Shown here piece after piece: positions 25,453 through 34,597 of a stretch of DNA of 64,000 nucleotides (position 1 is the stretch's first letter; each line of letters starts with the position of its first letter). The DNA lies in NCBI RefSeq assembly GCF_030581005.1, contig NZ_JAUQSX010000009.1, positions 124,001 to 188,000 on the forward strand, in the 5' to 3' direction. This DNA comes from Hymenobacter mellowenesis. Its GTDB lineage: Bacteria > Bacteroidota > Bacteroidia > Cytophagales > Hymenobacteraceae. Made by a program: the position numbers and the translations under genes. The notes beneath the pieces are model-generated. The model had not been told where the DNA came from. It worked only from the letters and a program-made list of their open reading frames with translations, and did not search any database.

Positions 25453-25460
25453 GTCGTATC

Positions 25461-25513
25461 AAAGAAAGCAAAAGCCCCGTTAGATACTATCTAACGGGGC
25501 TTTTGCTTTCTTT
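25461..25513. terminator. 26-bp near-loopless palindrome, bidirectional terminator
   Basis: Arms 25461-25486 and 25488-25513 are perfectly complementary around one nucleotide. It lies between the DUF4157 gene and the convergent ABC-F gene and contains terminator-like A and T runs. Confidence 0.82.
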
Positions 25514-25528
25514 AATCTGTGAGGTTGG

Positions 25529-27439
25529 CTACACCTCGGCCAGCATTTCCCACCGGTCATTCAGTTGCACCAGTTCCTTTTTCACCTGTTCGAATTTCAT
25601 CGTCGCGTCTTTCAGCTGCGCTGAGTTCTCGTAGATTTTGGGGTCGGCGAGCTGCTTTTCGTAGCCGGCCAGTTCCTTTTCCAGTGTGTCGATTTTGGCT
25701 TCCACTTCGGCCAGTTCCTTGAGAGCTTTCTTCTGGTCGGGCGACGACGTTTTGGCGGGCGCGGCGTCGGCTTTTTTCTCTTCCTTGGGCTGGGGCTTGG
25801 GGGCCGAGGGGCTGGGCAGGCCGGCCTTCTTGGCGGCCTTCTCGCGGTCCTCCATCCACTGCTCGTACTCGTTGTAGGTGCCGGGGTATTCCTTCAGCTG
25901 GAAATCCTCGATGTACCAGATTTTAGTGGCCACGTTTTCCACGAAAAACCGGTCGTGACTAATCACGATGAACGTGCCCTGGTACTGCTCCAGCGCCTGA
26001 ATCAGGATGTTTACCGACACCATGTCCAGGTGGTTGGTCGGTTCATCGAGCAGCAGGAAGTTGGCTTCCGAAATCAGGGTTTTGGCCAGGGCCACGCGGC
26101 TTTTCTCGCCGCCCGAGAGGACTTTGATTTTCTTGAAAACCTCCTCGCCCGTGAACAGGAACGAGCCCAGCACCGAGCGTAATTCCATGTCGTTGCGCTT
26201 CGAGCCGGCCTCGCTCATCTCCTGCAAAATCTCGTTTTCCAGCGTTAAACTCTCCAGCTGGTGCTGGGCGTAGAACGACATGATGACGTTGTGGCCCAGC
26301 TGGTGCTTGCCGTTGGTGGGCGCTTCGGTGCCCGCCACGAGGCGCATGAGCGTCGATTTGCCCTTGCCGTTGGCACCGATGAGGGCGATTTTATCGCCGC
26401 GCTCGATGTGCACGTTGGTGTCGCGAAAAATCAGCTTCTGGTCGTATTTCTTCGTCACGTGCTCCATGCGGAGGATGTGGCGGCCGGGCTCGACTTTGAA
26501 GGTGAACTTCATGTTGATTTTGGCCGCGTCCTGCGCCACGTCCTCGATGCGCTCCAGTTTGTCCAGGGCTTTCACGCGGCTCTGGGCCTGCTTAGCCTTG
26601 CTGGCCTTGGCCTTGAAGCGCTCAATGAACCGCTCGGCCTGCCGAATCTGGGCCTGCTGGTTCTCGAAAGCGCCTTTCTGAATGAGGTTGCGCTCTTCTT
26701 TTTCTTCCAAGTAGTAGCTGTAGTTGCCGGCGTAGGGCACCAGCTTGCCACCAATCACCTCCACGGTGGTGTTGGTGGTGCGGTCGAGGAAAGCGCGGTC
26801 GTGGCTCACGATGATGACGGCGCCCTCGTAGTCGGCCAGGTAGTTCTCAATCCACTTGATGGAGGGCAAGTCCAGGTGGTTGGTCGGTTCGTCAAGCAGC
26901 AGCAGGGAAGGCTGCTGGAGCAGAATTTTGGCCAGCATCACGCGCATGCGCCAGCCGCCCGAGAAACTTTTTAGCGGCTTCTGCAGCTCTTCGGTATTGA
27001 AACCCAGGCCTTCGAGTATTTCCTCGGCGCGGGCCTGCATGGTGTAGCCGCCCAGCGCCTCAAACCGCTCCTGCATAGCGGCCAGCTTGTCGATGAGGTC
27101 ATCCGAATAGTCGGTTTCGAACAGCACCAGCAGGTCGTCAATCTTTTTCTGCAGCTCCAGCGCCTCCTCAAAGGCCTGCATGGCCACGTGCAGAATGCTC
27201 TCGTGCGTGTCGTAGCTCAGCAAATCCTGGTTGAGAAAGCCCAGGCTCACGTCCTTGGCCATCGAAATCGAGCCGCCGTCGGCCTTGTACTCGCCCACCA
27301 GCAGGCGCAGCAGCGTCGATTTGCCGGTGCCGTTGAGGCCGATGAGGCCAATTTTGTCCTTGGGCTTGATGTGCAGGCTGGCGTTGTCGTACAGCGTGCG
27401 GGAGCCGAAGTGGAAGTCGAGGTCGGAAATGGAAATCAT
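25529..27439 (-). CDS. ABC-F family ATP-binding protein
   Basis: 636 residues with two ABC cassettes and no membrane segment. Walker A GLNGTGKST and GANGKGKST, signatures FSGGWRMR and LSGGEKSR, and two LLLDEPTNHLD Walker B motifs are present. The C terminus has an Ala/Lys/Pro-rich linker and a coiled coil (KKALKELAEVEAKIDTLEK), as in Uup/EttA-type ribosome-associated proteins. The start is the ATG at 27439, 20 nt after a consensus -7 box; a longer reading to 27526 crosses the promoter. Confidence 0.95.
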   Translation of the reverse strand: MISISDLDFHFGSRTLYDNASLHIKPKDKIGLIGLNGTGKSTLLRLLVGEYKADGGSISMAKDVSLGFLNQDLLSYDTHESILHVAMQAFEEALELQKKIDDLLVLFETDYSDDLIDKLAAMQERFEALGGYTMQARAEEILEGLGFNTEELQKPLKSFSGGWRMRVMLAKILLQQPSLLLLDEPTNHLDLPSIKWIENYLADYEGAVIIVSHDRAFLDRTTNTTVEVIGGKLVPYAGNYSYYLEEKEERNLIQKGAFENQQAQIRQAERFIERFKAKASKAKQAQSRVKALDKLERIEDVAQDAAKINMKFTFKVEPGRHILRMEHVTKKYDQKLIFRDTNVHIERGDKIALIGANGKGKSTLMRLVAGTEAPTNGKHQLGHNVIMSFYAQHQLESLTLENEILQEMSEAGSKRNDMELRSVLGSFLFTGEEVFKKIKVLSGGEKSRVALAKTLISEANFLLLDEPTNHLDMVSVNILIQALEQYQGTFIVISHDRFFVENVATKIWYIEDFQLKEYPGTYNEYEQWMEDREKAAKKAGLPSPSAPKPQPKEEKKADAAPAKTSSPDQKKALKELAEVEAKIDTLEKELAGYEKQLADPKIYENSAQLKDATMKFEQVKKELVQLNDRWEMLAEV

Positions 27440-27459
27440 AGAATCGGGGTATTCGAGGG

Positions 27460-27467
27460 CAAAGGTA
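27460..27467 (-). promoter_or_regulatory. -7 promoter box TACCTTTG for the ABC-F gene
   Basis: Full TAnnTTTG match on the minus strand, 20 nt before the ATG at 27439. Confidence 0.65.
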
Positions 27468-27530
27468 CGGCCCGGGGCGTGGTAAACGCCGCCGAACCCA
27501 ACCGATTTGAACGACGGTCGCCCCACAAAA

Positions 27531-27558
27531 AATCCCCGCAGCCGGGGCTGCGGGGATT
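27531..27558 (-). terminator. intrinsic terminator
   Basis: 13-bp perfect stem (27531-27543 with 27546-27558), followed on the minus strand by a T run. Suits the T9SS cargo gene at 27684. Confidence 0.8.
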
Positions 27559-27564
27559 GCCACG

Positions 27565-27658
27565 AGGCCAGACGGAACGTACCCCAAAGCGGTGCTTCGG
27601 TTCGTTAAACGATTCGGCCGCGAGCCGAAGCACCGCTTTGGGGTATTCGTTCCGGCCT
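27565..27658. repeat. GTACCCCAAAGC-family long hairpin, intact copy
   Basis: Arms 27565-27600 and 27625-27658 share AACGtACCCCAAAGCGGTGCTTCGG with a two-nucleotide length difference. Same family as the decayed copy at 57757. Confidence 0.8.
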
Positions 27659-27683
27659 GTTTCGGCTGGCGCAAACGGCTTCC

Positions 27684-28664
27684 TTATTGCTTCACCACCT
27701 TGAGGGTGCGGGTGCGGGCGCCGTCCTGGTAGCGGGCCAGGTAGAGGCCGGCGGCCAGGTTTTCGAGGTCGAAGCGGGCTTCGCGGTTGCGCACGGGCAC
27801 CGTTTGCACGGCCCGGCCCGACAGGTCGAGCAGCTGCACGGTGGCGCTGGGGCTGGCTTCGGCCGGTGCCTGCACGGTGAGGCGGTTGGCCGCCGGGTTG
27901 GGGAAGGCATTCACGGCCAAGGCTTCCTGACCGGGCTGCGTGGCTGCCATGCTGGCGTTGACGGTAACACCCATTACATTGAGCGTGCCTGTGGCGGCAG
28001 GCTTATTAATCGCCACACTCTGAATCGCCTTCGTGGCGTTGGCGCTGGACAGCGTGAGGCGGAACTCATAGAGGCGCGGGTCGGTAGTACTGTTTTGGAT
28101 GACGTTGTTGTCGCGGCCTACGCGGCCGAAGCCCCGCAAGGCAATGTTGGAAGTGCCCGAAAACCAGTCGGCCGCCGACAGCCCGGTGAAGGCCTGCGTG
28201 GTGCCATCGGTGAAGGTGACCGTGGCCGTGAAACCGCTGATGCCGTTTCCGGAAGTCGCCAGCAAATACACATCAGAGGCGGCCAGCGGCGTAGGAAAAC
28301 CCAAAGTGCCCGAGCCGATACCATTGATGCGCAGCGAGTTGTTGGCCGAGTATGAGGCGAATCGGAACGTAAGGCCGCTGGTGACTGCACTGGTGAAAGT
28401 GCCGTTTGCCGGCAGGAACGAGGTGGGCGCAACGCCAGTCGAGCCGATGAATGTGGGCGCCATGAAGTTGAAGCGGTTGCCCACGGCGCCGCCGTCCACG
28501 TCGTCGGTGGTGGAAGAAATGACGGTGCCGGCGCCGTCGGCCACCACATCAGCATTGTAACCAGTCACGGCTACGGGCACCAGCGCGGCGTGGGCCGCCG
28601 GCATGGCGCCCAGGCCCAGCGTGAGCAGCGCCAAAGCGCGGAAAGAAGTAAAGGTATTGCGCAT
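27684..28664 (-). CDS. secreted protein with C-terminal T9SS type A sorting domain
   Basis: 326 residues from the ATG at 28664. It has a signal peptide ending AHA, a Thr/Gly/Asn-rich beta-sandwich middle and a C-terminal sorting domain: AVNAFPNPAANRLTV, then VQLLDLSGRAV, then LAAGLYLARYQDG and KVVKQ. Such tails direct export through the T9SS and are usually removed. The middle domain (about 25-240) is not assigned. It has a full -33/-7 promoter and a downstream terminator. Confidence 0.87.
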   Translation of the reverse strand: MRNTFTSFRALALLTLGLGAMPAAHAALVPVAVTGYNADVVADGAGTVISSTTDDVDGGAVGNRFNFMAPTFIGSTGVAPTSFLPANGTFTSAVTSGLTFRFASYSANNSLRINGIGSGTLGFPTPLAASDVYLLATSGNGISGFTATVTFTDGTTQAFTGLSAADWFSGTSNIALRGFGRVGRDNNVIQNSTTDPRLYEFRLTLSSANATKAIQSVAINKPAATGTLNVMGVTVNASMAATQPGQEALAVNAFPNPAANRLTVQAPAEASPSATVQLLDLSGRAVQTVPVRNREARFDLENLAAGLYLARYQDGARTRTLKVVKQ

Positions 28665-28714
28665 AAAAAAACGAAGAAGAAGGTGAATGAAAAATGGGTG
28701 AAAAGGGAAACTGC

Positions 28715-28745
28715 CAAATATAGGCCAGGTAGCGTTGCGGGTCAA
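28715..28745 (-). promoter_or_regulatory. full Bacteroidetes-type promoter for the T9SS cargo gene
   Basis: On the minus strand: TTG (28743-28745), 20-nt spacer, TATATTTG (28715-28722). The leader to the ATG at 28664 is about 45 nt. Confidence 0.78.
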
Positions 28746-28797
28746 TTAATCGTTTAAGCTTTTTATAAATGAGGCCTATCGGTGCGTTTCAAAACAA

Positions 28798-28896
28798 TTA
28801 TGCAGCGCGCAGCGAAGCATCTCGCGTGTGGTAGTAACTCAACCGTCAATGATTAGTGGTGGCATGCGAGATGCTTCGCTGCGCGCTGCATGACGT
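28798..28896. repeat. AACGTCATG-family palindromic element, copy 8
   Basis: GCAGCGCGCAGCGAAGCATCTCGC arm subtype; the outer AACGTC of the left end has decayed. Between the cargo promoter and the AsmA-like gene. Confidence 0.85.
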
Positions 28897-28936
28897 CGGG
28901 GGCAATTGCCACCCAGCTGCGGCAGGCCGCCCGGTC

Positions 28937-31624
28937 CTACTTCGGCAGCGGGGCTTCGTCTTTGCTCTCGCTCAGTTTCTGGGCCAGCTTCTGGGGCACG
29001 CCCACGTTGTCGAACAAGCCGCTTACCACGCCCTGGCGCCAGAGTGTGAACACCGAAAAGCGCGGCTCCCGCGTCGAAATCATCTGGCCACTCACCAGCT
29101 TGCCGCGCTTGCGCGGGTTCTGGTCGCGGATGACGATGACGTTCACCGCCTTCGAGATGATGCGCTTGATGAGCGTCTTTTTAATTTCCTCCTGTTTGTA
29201 GCCCAGCAGCTCCAGCTGCAGGCCCGAGTACTGGGCCCACATGGTGCCGGTAGTGCCCTGGCGGTTGGCCTGCATGTCGAAGCGAATGCGCTGCACGTCG
29301 CCTTTTTTAAACTCCACCAGGCGGGTGGGCACCGTCATCGAATTCAGAATATTGAACGGGCCGGACCCGAACGTGCCCCATACCCGGTGCTGACCGTTGG
29401 GGTCGAGCAGGTACATCGACACCTGGGCATCGAGCCGGACGCGGTTTTGCAGGTAGGTGGTGGCCCGGCCGGTGAGTGGCGTAGCGCGGGTCTGGCGGCG
29501 GCGGTCGTTGCTCAGGTTGCGGAAGGTGCCGGTGAAGCGGGTGATGCCCAGCGTGCCCGGAATGGGCGTGCGCGGGCTGCGGTAGCGAGAAGAGAGGTTG
29601 CCGTTCACGATGTCGAGCCGGCGCACATCCACCGTCACGGGCAGCTTGCGCATTTCCTCAGGCGAAATTTTGGAGCGGTGCGGGTTGATGGGGCCGCGCC
29701 CGTCGGACGAGATGCGCACCGTGGGCCGCGTAAGCACCACCCGGGCGGCGCGCACGTCGGCCCGGCGCACCAGCCCGGCGAAGTCGAGCCCGCTGAAATC
29801 TAGGGCCGGTACCTGGATGGCCAGGGCTGACACTTGGTAGCCCTTGCGCAGGTTGAGCTGGACGGGCGTGAAGCGGGGCCGCAGCTCCATCTGCCCGAAA
29901 TGAAAAGTGCGGGCGTCGGTGTCGAGGCGGGCGCGCTGGCTGTAGGCGCGGTAGTAAGGCGGGTCGAACGGGGCCGAGATGCGCCCCGACGAGCCCTTCC
30001 AGCCCCGGGCGTAGATAATGCGGCTGGGCGTGAGGGCGGCCAGCGAATCGATGCGGATGCCCCGGGCGGTCAGGTTGATGTCGTTGATTTCGGGCGAATG
30101 GCGCAGGCCGCCAATCTTGAAAAAGCTGCGTTCCACGCGCAGCTCAGCCACGTCGGTGCGGCGCACGGCTTTGGCTAGCAGCTTCCATACCGGCGGGGGC
30201 GGCGTCTTGGGCGGCGAAAAAATGAGCCGCCCGCCCGCCAGCACCACCGAAGAAGCCCGCAGCTGCCGCTGGCGCTGCAGCGCCGCCGCGTCGAGCCCGC
30301 GTACGGCCAGACTTGGCAGGGTCAGGTCGACGCGTACGCCGCCGGGCTGGCCCTGGCCCGGCGCCGGGGGCCGCACGCGCACCCCGCGCAAGTCGAAGCT
30401 GCCCGCCGTGGTCGATAAGTTCAGGTTGGTGAGGCTGATGGCGTGGGCGGCCCCCGTGGCCTGACTGCGGCCCGCGGCCACCTCCCAGGCTTTGGCAAAA
30501 AATAGCCGCCGCCCGCCGCCCGCACCCGTCGAATCAACGTGCAGGCCCGTGCCTTTCACCGCAATGCCGCGCACGGTAGCATTAAGCTGGTCATCGGCCA
30601 GGTGGAAATAGCCGCGCTGCACCACCACATGCGCCAGGTCGAGGCTGCGCACGTAGCGGCCCAAATCCGACGCGCCGCCGGACTTACCGGCGGGTGGCAC
30701 CAGAGTTAGACGGGCGTCTTGGAGCAGCAGCGAATCGGCCCGCAGCTGGTGGCGGTGCTGCAAGATGGCCGGCTGAAGCCCGGTTAGCCGCAGGCGCGGT
30801 AGGCTCAGGTTGACGCGCGCGGCCTTGCCTGTCGCAGGGCCATCGGGCCGGATTTGCAGCGAGTCGAGCTGGATTTCCTTGTCTTCGGTGGAAAGCGTAA
30901 GGCTTTTTGCACCTAGGTGGTGGCCCTGCGCTTGCGCCTGGGCCCGCAGCAGCTTTAGGTTCCAGGCGGCGGCGTAGGCAATGCGCTGGGTGTCGGCGGC
31001 GCCGGCCGAGCTGAGGTGCAGGTCGTGAGCGCTCAGGTCAGCGCGTTGAAACCGGGCCGTGGACTGGCCGCCGGGGGCGTAGTTGACCTGCGTGTGCTGC
31101 AGGCCGAAGTAGCCGATTTCCAGCCCTTTCATTTTCAGCGGCAGCCGTTCGTGCAAGGGCTGGCCGGCGTTGCGGGTAGATTTTTGGGCCAAAGCCAGCA
31201 CCTCAATACGCGCCGAATCGAGCACCACGCTGTCGATGGGTACCACGCTTTTGCGCAGCAGTGCCAGCAGGCCGATGCCCGTCAGGTGCAGCCGGGCGGC
31301 GTCGAGGCGCACGCGGGGCAGGGTGTCGGCCACCTGGGCGGCCGGGCGCAGGCGCACCCCGCGCAGCCGGATGGCGCGCTGCCACAGGCTGGTTTCCAGC
31401 GCGTCGATGTGCAGGCGGTACTGGCCGTGCGTTTGGGTGGCTACCTGCTTTTCCAGCTTCCGGCGCAACCAGGGGTCCAGAAAGTGCTGCACCACCAGGC
31501 CCAGCCCGAGCAGCAGCCCGCAAATTCCCAGCAGCCACCACACCCAGCGGTGAGACGGTCCCGGCGCGGCGGGCGTGGGCAAGGCGGGCGACGAAGCGCT
31601 AACGGGCGGAAAAATTTCGGGCAC
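28937..31624 (-). CDS. AsmA-like membrane-anchored protein with four internal repeats
   Basis: 895 residues, GTG start. One transmembrane helix (about 27-47) is followed by a long predicted periplasmic beta-rich region, as in AsmA/TamB/DUF748-type proteins that are thought to bridge envelope membranes and carry lipids. A module of the form LSLPxLxLxGL..QLRADSLLLxxxRL recurs near residues 108, 265, 426 and 603, a spacing of 157-177. The C-terminal 250 residues resemble the AsmA-2 region. Assignment to a named subfamily is uncertain. Confidence 0.75.
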   Translation of the reverse strand: MPEIFPPVSASSPALPTPAAPGPSHRWVWWLLGICGLLLGLGLVVQHFLDPWLRRKLEKQVATQTHGQYRLHIDALETSLWQRAIRLRGVRLRPAAQVADTLPRVRLDAARLHLTGIGLLALLRKSVVPIDSVVLDSARIEVLALAQKSTRNAGQPLHERLPLKMKGLEIGYFGLQHTQVNYAPGGQSTARFQRADLSAHDLHLSSAGAADTQRIAYAAAWNLKLLRAQAQAQGHHLGAKSLTLSTEDKEIQLDSLQIRPDGPATGKAARVNLSLPRLRLTGLQPAILQHRHQLRADSLLLQDARLTLVPPAGKSGGASDLGRYVRSLDLAHVVVQRGYFHLADDQLNATVRGIAVKGTGLHVDSTGAGGGRRLFFAKAWEVAAGRSQATGAAHAISLTNLNLSTTAGSFDLRGVRVRPPAPGQGQPGGVRVDLTLPSLAVRGLDAAALQRQRQLRASSVVLAGGRLIFSPPKTPPPPVWKLLAKAVRRTDVAELRVERSFFKIGGLRHSPEINDINLTARGIRIDSLAALTPSRIIYARGWKGSSGRISAPFDPPYYRAYSQRARLDTDARTFHFGQMELRPRFTPVQLNLRKGYQVSALAIQVPALDFSGLDFAGLVRRADVRAARVVLTRPTVRISSDGRGPINPHRSKISPEEMRKLPVTVDVRRLDIVNGNLSSRYRSPRTPIPGTLGITRFTGTFRNLSNDRRRQTRATPLTGRATTYLQNRVRLDAQVSMYLLDPNGQHRVWGTFGSGPFNILNSMTVPTRLVEFKKGDVQRIRFDMQANRQGTTGTMWAQYSGLQLELLGYKQEEIKKTLIKRIISKAVNVIVIRDQNPRKRGKLVSGQMISTREPRFSVFTLWRQGVVSGLFDNVGVPQKLAQKLSESKDEAPLPK

Positions 31625-31773
31625 GGAGTAGGGTCAAGTCTAGCGTAACGCTAAAACAACCGGCCAGGGTTGGGCGGCGGGGCGGGTTCTCGATGGAGAA
31701 TGCGGTTTTACCGACCAGCAGGTTTGGCGATATAGATAAGTTTCAACGCGCGCGGGTGTTTGGCGGCAGCCCG

Positions 31774-31781
31774 TACATTTG
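31774..31781 (+). promoter_or_regulatory. -7 promoter box TACATTTG for the DinB-like gene
   Basis: Full consensus, ending 4 nt before the ATG at 31786. A leaderless transcript is predicted; the -33 element is unclear. Confidence 0.55.
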
Positions 31782-31785
31782 GGTT

Positions 31786-32349
31786 ATGCCTACCACTTCC
31801 GCTCCCGACGCCCTGGGCGTTGCGCTGCTGGCCTCGTTTCGGCACAGCTTCCAGCAATACAAAAGCCTGGCCGACCGCGCCCTGGCCCAGCTCAGCGACG
31901 CCGAATGGCTGCACCAGCCGGCGCCGGGCAGCAACTCAGCCGCCGTCATCGTGCAGCACATGGCCGGCAACCTGCGCTCCCGCTTCACCCATTTTCTGAC
32001 TTCGGACGGCGAAAAGCCCACCCGCCGGCGCGACCAGGAGTTCGAGGAGCCCGCCACCGTCGCGGCCATCGAGCCGCTGCGGGCAGAGTGGAAAGCCGCC
32101 TGGCGCGTGCTGTTCGAGCTGCTGGACGAGCTGCAGCCCAACGACTTGCTGGCCACCGTCACCATTCGCGGCGAGGCCCACACGGTGCTGGCCGCCGTGC
32201 AGCGCCAGGTGGCGCATTACGCCTATCACAGCGGCCAGCTCGTACAGCTGGCCAAAAACCTTCGGGGCGACGCCTTCCCGTCGCTCAGCATTCCACGGGG
32301 CCAGAGCGTACAGTTTAACCAGCAAATGGCCCAAAAAACCGCTTCATGA
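31786..32349 (+). CDS. DinB-like/DUF1572 family protein
   Basis: 187 residues of helical DinB-type fold. The metal-ligand histidines fit VIVQHMAGNLRSRF and QVAHYAYHSGQL. Members include thiol-dependent transferases and many proteins of unknown function. The start at 31786 gives the normal length; 31693 would extend it through the promoter. The stop overlaps the next gene (ATGA). Confidence 0.83.
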   Translation: MPTTSAPDALGVALLASFRHSFQQYKSLADRALAQLSDAEWLHQPAPGSNSAAVIVQHMAGNLRSRFTHFLTSDGEKPTRRRDQEFEEPATVAAIEPLRAEWKAAWRVLFELLDELQPNDLLATVTIRGEAHTVLAAVQRQVAHYAYHSGQLVQLAKNLRGDAFPSLSIPRGQSVQFNQQMAQKTAS

Positions 32350-33023
32350 GTATAAACCCCAACGGCAAGTTGCGCGCCGAGCACGCGCACCCGGCGCCCG
32401 TCTACCCCGCGCTGCTCCGCCACAAAGTTGCCGACACGCCTCACCCCGACGCCGAAAACGAACGTACCAGCCCCATGCTCGCCATTACTTCCCTGCTCAG
32501 CCCGCCGCACACGCTGCGCATCAACAACATCATCAAAAGCCTGGAAGAAAAATTCGGCCTCGACGACGTGCAGGCCACCCTCGACCCGCACCTGACCTAC
32601 CAGCTGGCGGGGGTGAAGAAATTGGAGTCGTTGAAAGAAGTGCTGGCCGACGTAGCGGCCCGCACCGCGCCGTTTCCAGCCTTCACCACCGGTCTGGGCG
32701 TGTTTCCGGGCGAGCGCCCGGTCATCTACATCCCCGTGCTGCGCTCCGATGCGCTCAATGCCCTGCACCGGCGCATTCAGGCGGCCACCGCGCCGCTGTG
32801 CCTGCGTACCGATAAGTTCAGCGGGCCCGACTGCTGGCTGCCGCACATCTCGCTGGCCCTGCACGACACCACCGCCGACCTGCTCGGCCCCGTCCTCGCC
32901 TACCTCAACCAGGAAACCTACAACCTCAAGCTCATCATCGACAACCTCGCCATTCTGCGCCAGGAAGGCGAGTTGTTTGTGCGGGAAGAAGTGTTCAAAA
33001 TGGGCGAGAAGGTGCTGGGGTGA
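32346..33023 (+). CDS. 2'-5' RNA ligase-like (2H phosphoesterase) protein
   Basis: The two H-x-T/S motifs of the 2H superfamily are visible as HLTYQL and HISLAL. Members hydrolyse or form 2',5'/cyclic phosphodiester bonds. The ATG at 32346 overlaps the DinB-like stop by four bases, suggesting coupling, but the first 43 residues look unlike the family. The ATG at 32475 (MLAITSLL) gives the usual length of about 180 and may be the true start. Confidence 0.82.
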   Translation: MSINPNGKLRAEHAHPAPVYPALLRHKVADTPHPDAENERTSPMLAITSLLSPPHTLRINNIIKSLEEKFGLDDVQATLDPHLTYQLAGVKKLESLKEVLADVAARTAPFPAFTTGLGVFPGERPVIYIPVLRSDALNALHRRIQAATAPLCLRTDKFSGPDCWLPHISLALHDTTADLLGPVLAYLNQETYNLKLIIDNLAILRQEGELFVREEVFKMGEKVLG

Positions 33024-33178
33024 GTGGTTGGTGGAGTAAGGAGTTAATCAAAAAACATCATGCCGAGCGCAGCGAAGCATCTTTACCGCAGCAGTAAATC
33101 AAATTACTATTGCGGTAAAGATGCTTCGCTGCGCTCGGCATGACGTTCTTTTTTTATCCACCAACCCACTACTCCACC
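33021..33178. repeat. outer inverted repeat GAGTGGTTGGTGGAGTAAG / CCACCAACCCACTACTCCACC
   Basis: Short-unit arms lie just outside palindromic element copy 9, so one repeat type is nested within another between convergent genes. Confidence 0.55.
33054..33147. repeat. AACGTCATG-family palindromic element, copy 9
   Basis: CCGAGCGCAGCGAAGCATCTTTACCGC arm subtype, both arms matching, followed by a T run. Between convergent genes. Confidence 0.9.
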
Positions 33179-33207
33179 GCCTACACCGTCGGCGGAACCT
33201 GCGTGCC

Positions 33208-33813
33208 CTAGTCCAGGCTCTGCCATAGGTATTTGCAGGCCAGGGTGCGGTAGGGTCGCCAGGCCTCCGCAATCACAAGCATGCGCTTTTGAAGGGCGCG
33301 GCCGGTTTCTTCGAGGCCGTAGAGGCGGCGCATAGCATTTTGCACGCCCAGGTCGCCTTCCGAAAACACGTCGGGCTGGTCAAGGGCGAACATTTGCAGC
33401 ATCTGGGCCGTCCAGCGGCCTACGCCTTTGATGGCGGTGAGGTGCTGCGTAAAAGCTTCTTCCGAGAGGCTGGTGAGGTGCTCGTAATCGAGCAGGCCCC
33501 GCTCGTTGTATTCGGCAATGGCCTTGAGGTAGCCAGCCTTCTGGCGCGAAAGGCCCACGGCCCGCAGCTCGTCTTCGGTCAGGGCCAGTACCTCGCGCGG
33601 CTCGGGGTAGCCCTCGGGCGGGAACAGCGACTGGAACCGTTTCCAGATGGCAGCGGCCGCTTTGGTCGAAATCTGCTGGCTCACGATGGCGCGCAGCAGC
33701 GCCAGGTACAGGTCTTCGTGGGGCCGGGGCGGGATTTCGCGGCCCTTGGCAATGACGCCCCCGAGCAGCGGGTCGGCGGTGCTCAGGTGTTCGATGGCGG
33801 CTTGGTTGAGCAT
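33208..33813 (-). CDS. DNA-3-methyladenine glycosylase II-like (AlkA/HhH-GPD)
   Basis: 201 residues. The helix-hairpin-helix IKGVGRWTAQMLQMFAL is followed by the catalytic aspartate region FSEGDLGVQNAM, as in AlkA-type base-excision glycosylases that remove alkylated purines. The iron-sulphur cluster of the EndoIII branch is absent. It begins three nucleotides after the stop of the phosphatase gene and is co-transcribed with it. Confidence 0.92.
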   Translation of the reverse strand: MLNQAAIEHLSTADPLLGGVIAKGREIPPRPHEDLYLALLRAIVSQQISTKAAAAIWKRFQSLFPPEGYPEPREVLALTEDELRAVGLSRQKAGYLKAIAEYNERGLLDYEHLTSLSEEAFTQHLTAIKGVGRWTAQMLQMFALDQPDVFSEGDLGVQNAMRRLYGLEETGRALQKRMLVIAEAWRPYRTLACKYLWQSLD

Positions 33814-33816
33814 TAA

Positions 33817-34503
33817 TTATTGGGGCGTTAGATAGGAGAAACGTGGCTTTTCCAGCAAGTCCTGTGGGAAAACCGGAATCAGCACAATGTCCAGCACCGC
33901 GCCGGTGGGGGAGAGGCGCAGGCCCGTGAGGTTGCCCCCAAACACCGCGCCCGTGTCGATGTACATGGTGTGGGAATCGGGGTCGAGGATGGGCTCGCCG
34001 TCGCTCATCGGCGTGTGGCCCACTACCTGCAGCTTGCCGAGGCGGCGGAGCGGCCCGCGCGCCCACAGCAGGCCGTCGGAGCTGTCGGGGTCGTAGGCCG
34101 ATTCGGAGGGACCGATGCCGGCGTGGCTCACCAGCACATGCTCGTTTTGCCAGAGCACGGGCCGCTTTTTCAGCCAGGGCAGGTGCCGGGCCAGCAGGGT
34201 GGGTTGGGCGCGATACTGCTCGGTGGTGCTGCGGCCGCCCCATTTTAGCCAGCCCGGGTAGGGGCCGTGGGGGGCGTAGTGGTGCAGCATGGCATCCTCG
34301 TGGTTGCCCATGAGGAAGGTCGTGGTGTCGGGGTATTTTTCGTTCAGCTCCCGGGCCAGCTCCACGGTGGCCGGCGTGTGGGCACCGCGGTCCACGAGGT
34401 CGCCCACCTGAATGAGGTGGTCGGTGGTCGGGTCCCAGCGTTTCAGCAGCTCCTGAAACGTGTGGAAGCAGCCATGCACGTCGCCGATGATGAAGAGGTT
34501 CAT
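33817..34503 (-). CDS. metallophosphoesterase, PPP-type serine/threonine or diadenosine phosphatase
   Basis: 228 residues with the PPP-family metal motifs GDVHG, GDLVDRG and GNHE, later SHAGIG and GHTP. ApaH-like and PrpA-type phosphatases share these. The substrate (phosphoprotein or nucleotide) is not predictable. First gene of a tight pair with the DNA glycosylase. Confidence 0.93.
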   Translation of the reverse strand: MNLFIIGDVHGCFHTFQELLKRWDPTTDHLIQVGDLVDRGAHTPATVELARELNEKYPDTTTFLMGNHEDAMLHHYAPHGPYPGWLKWGGRSTTEQYRAQPTLLARHLPWLKKRPVLWQNEHVLVSHAGIGPSESAYDPDSSDGLLWARGPLRRLGKLQVVGHTPMSDGEPILDPDSHTMYIDTGAVFGGNLTGLRLSPTGAVLDIVLIPVFPQDLLEKPRFSYLTPQ

Positions 34504-34597
34504 GGAATGAATAACGCGAACAGCCGCATGTGGTTTGCGAAGAGCCCCCGATAAGCCTCACGCCGAATAATCGGCTCAGGGTGCTCGTTCTGATGGC

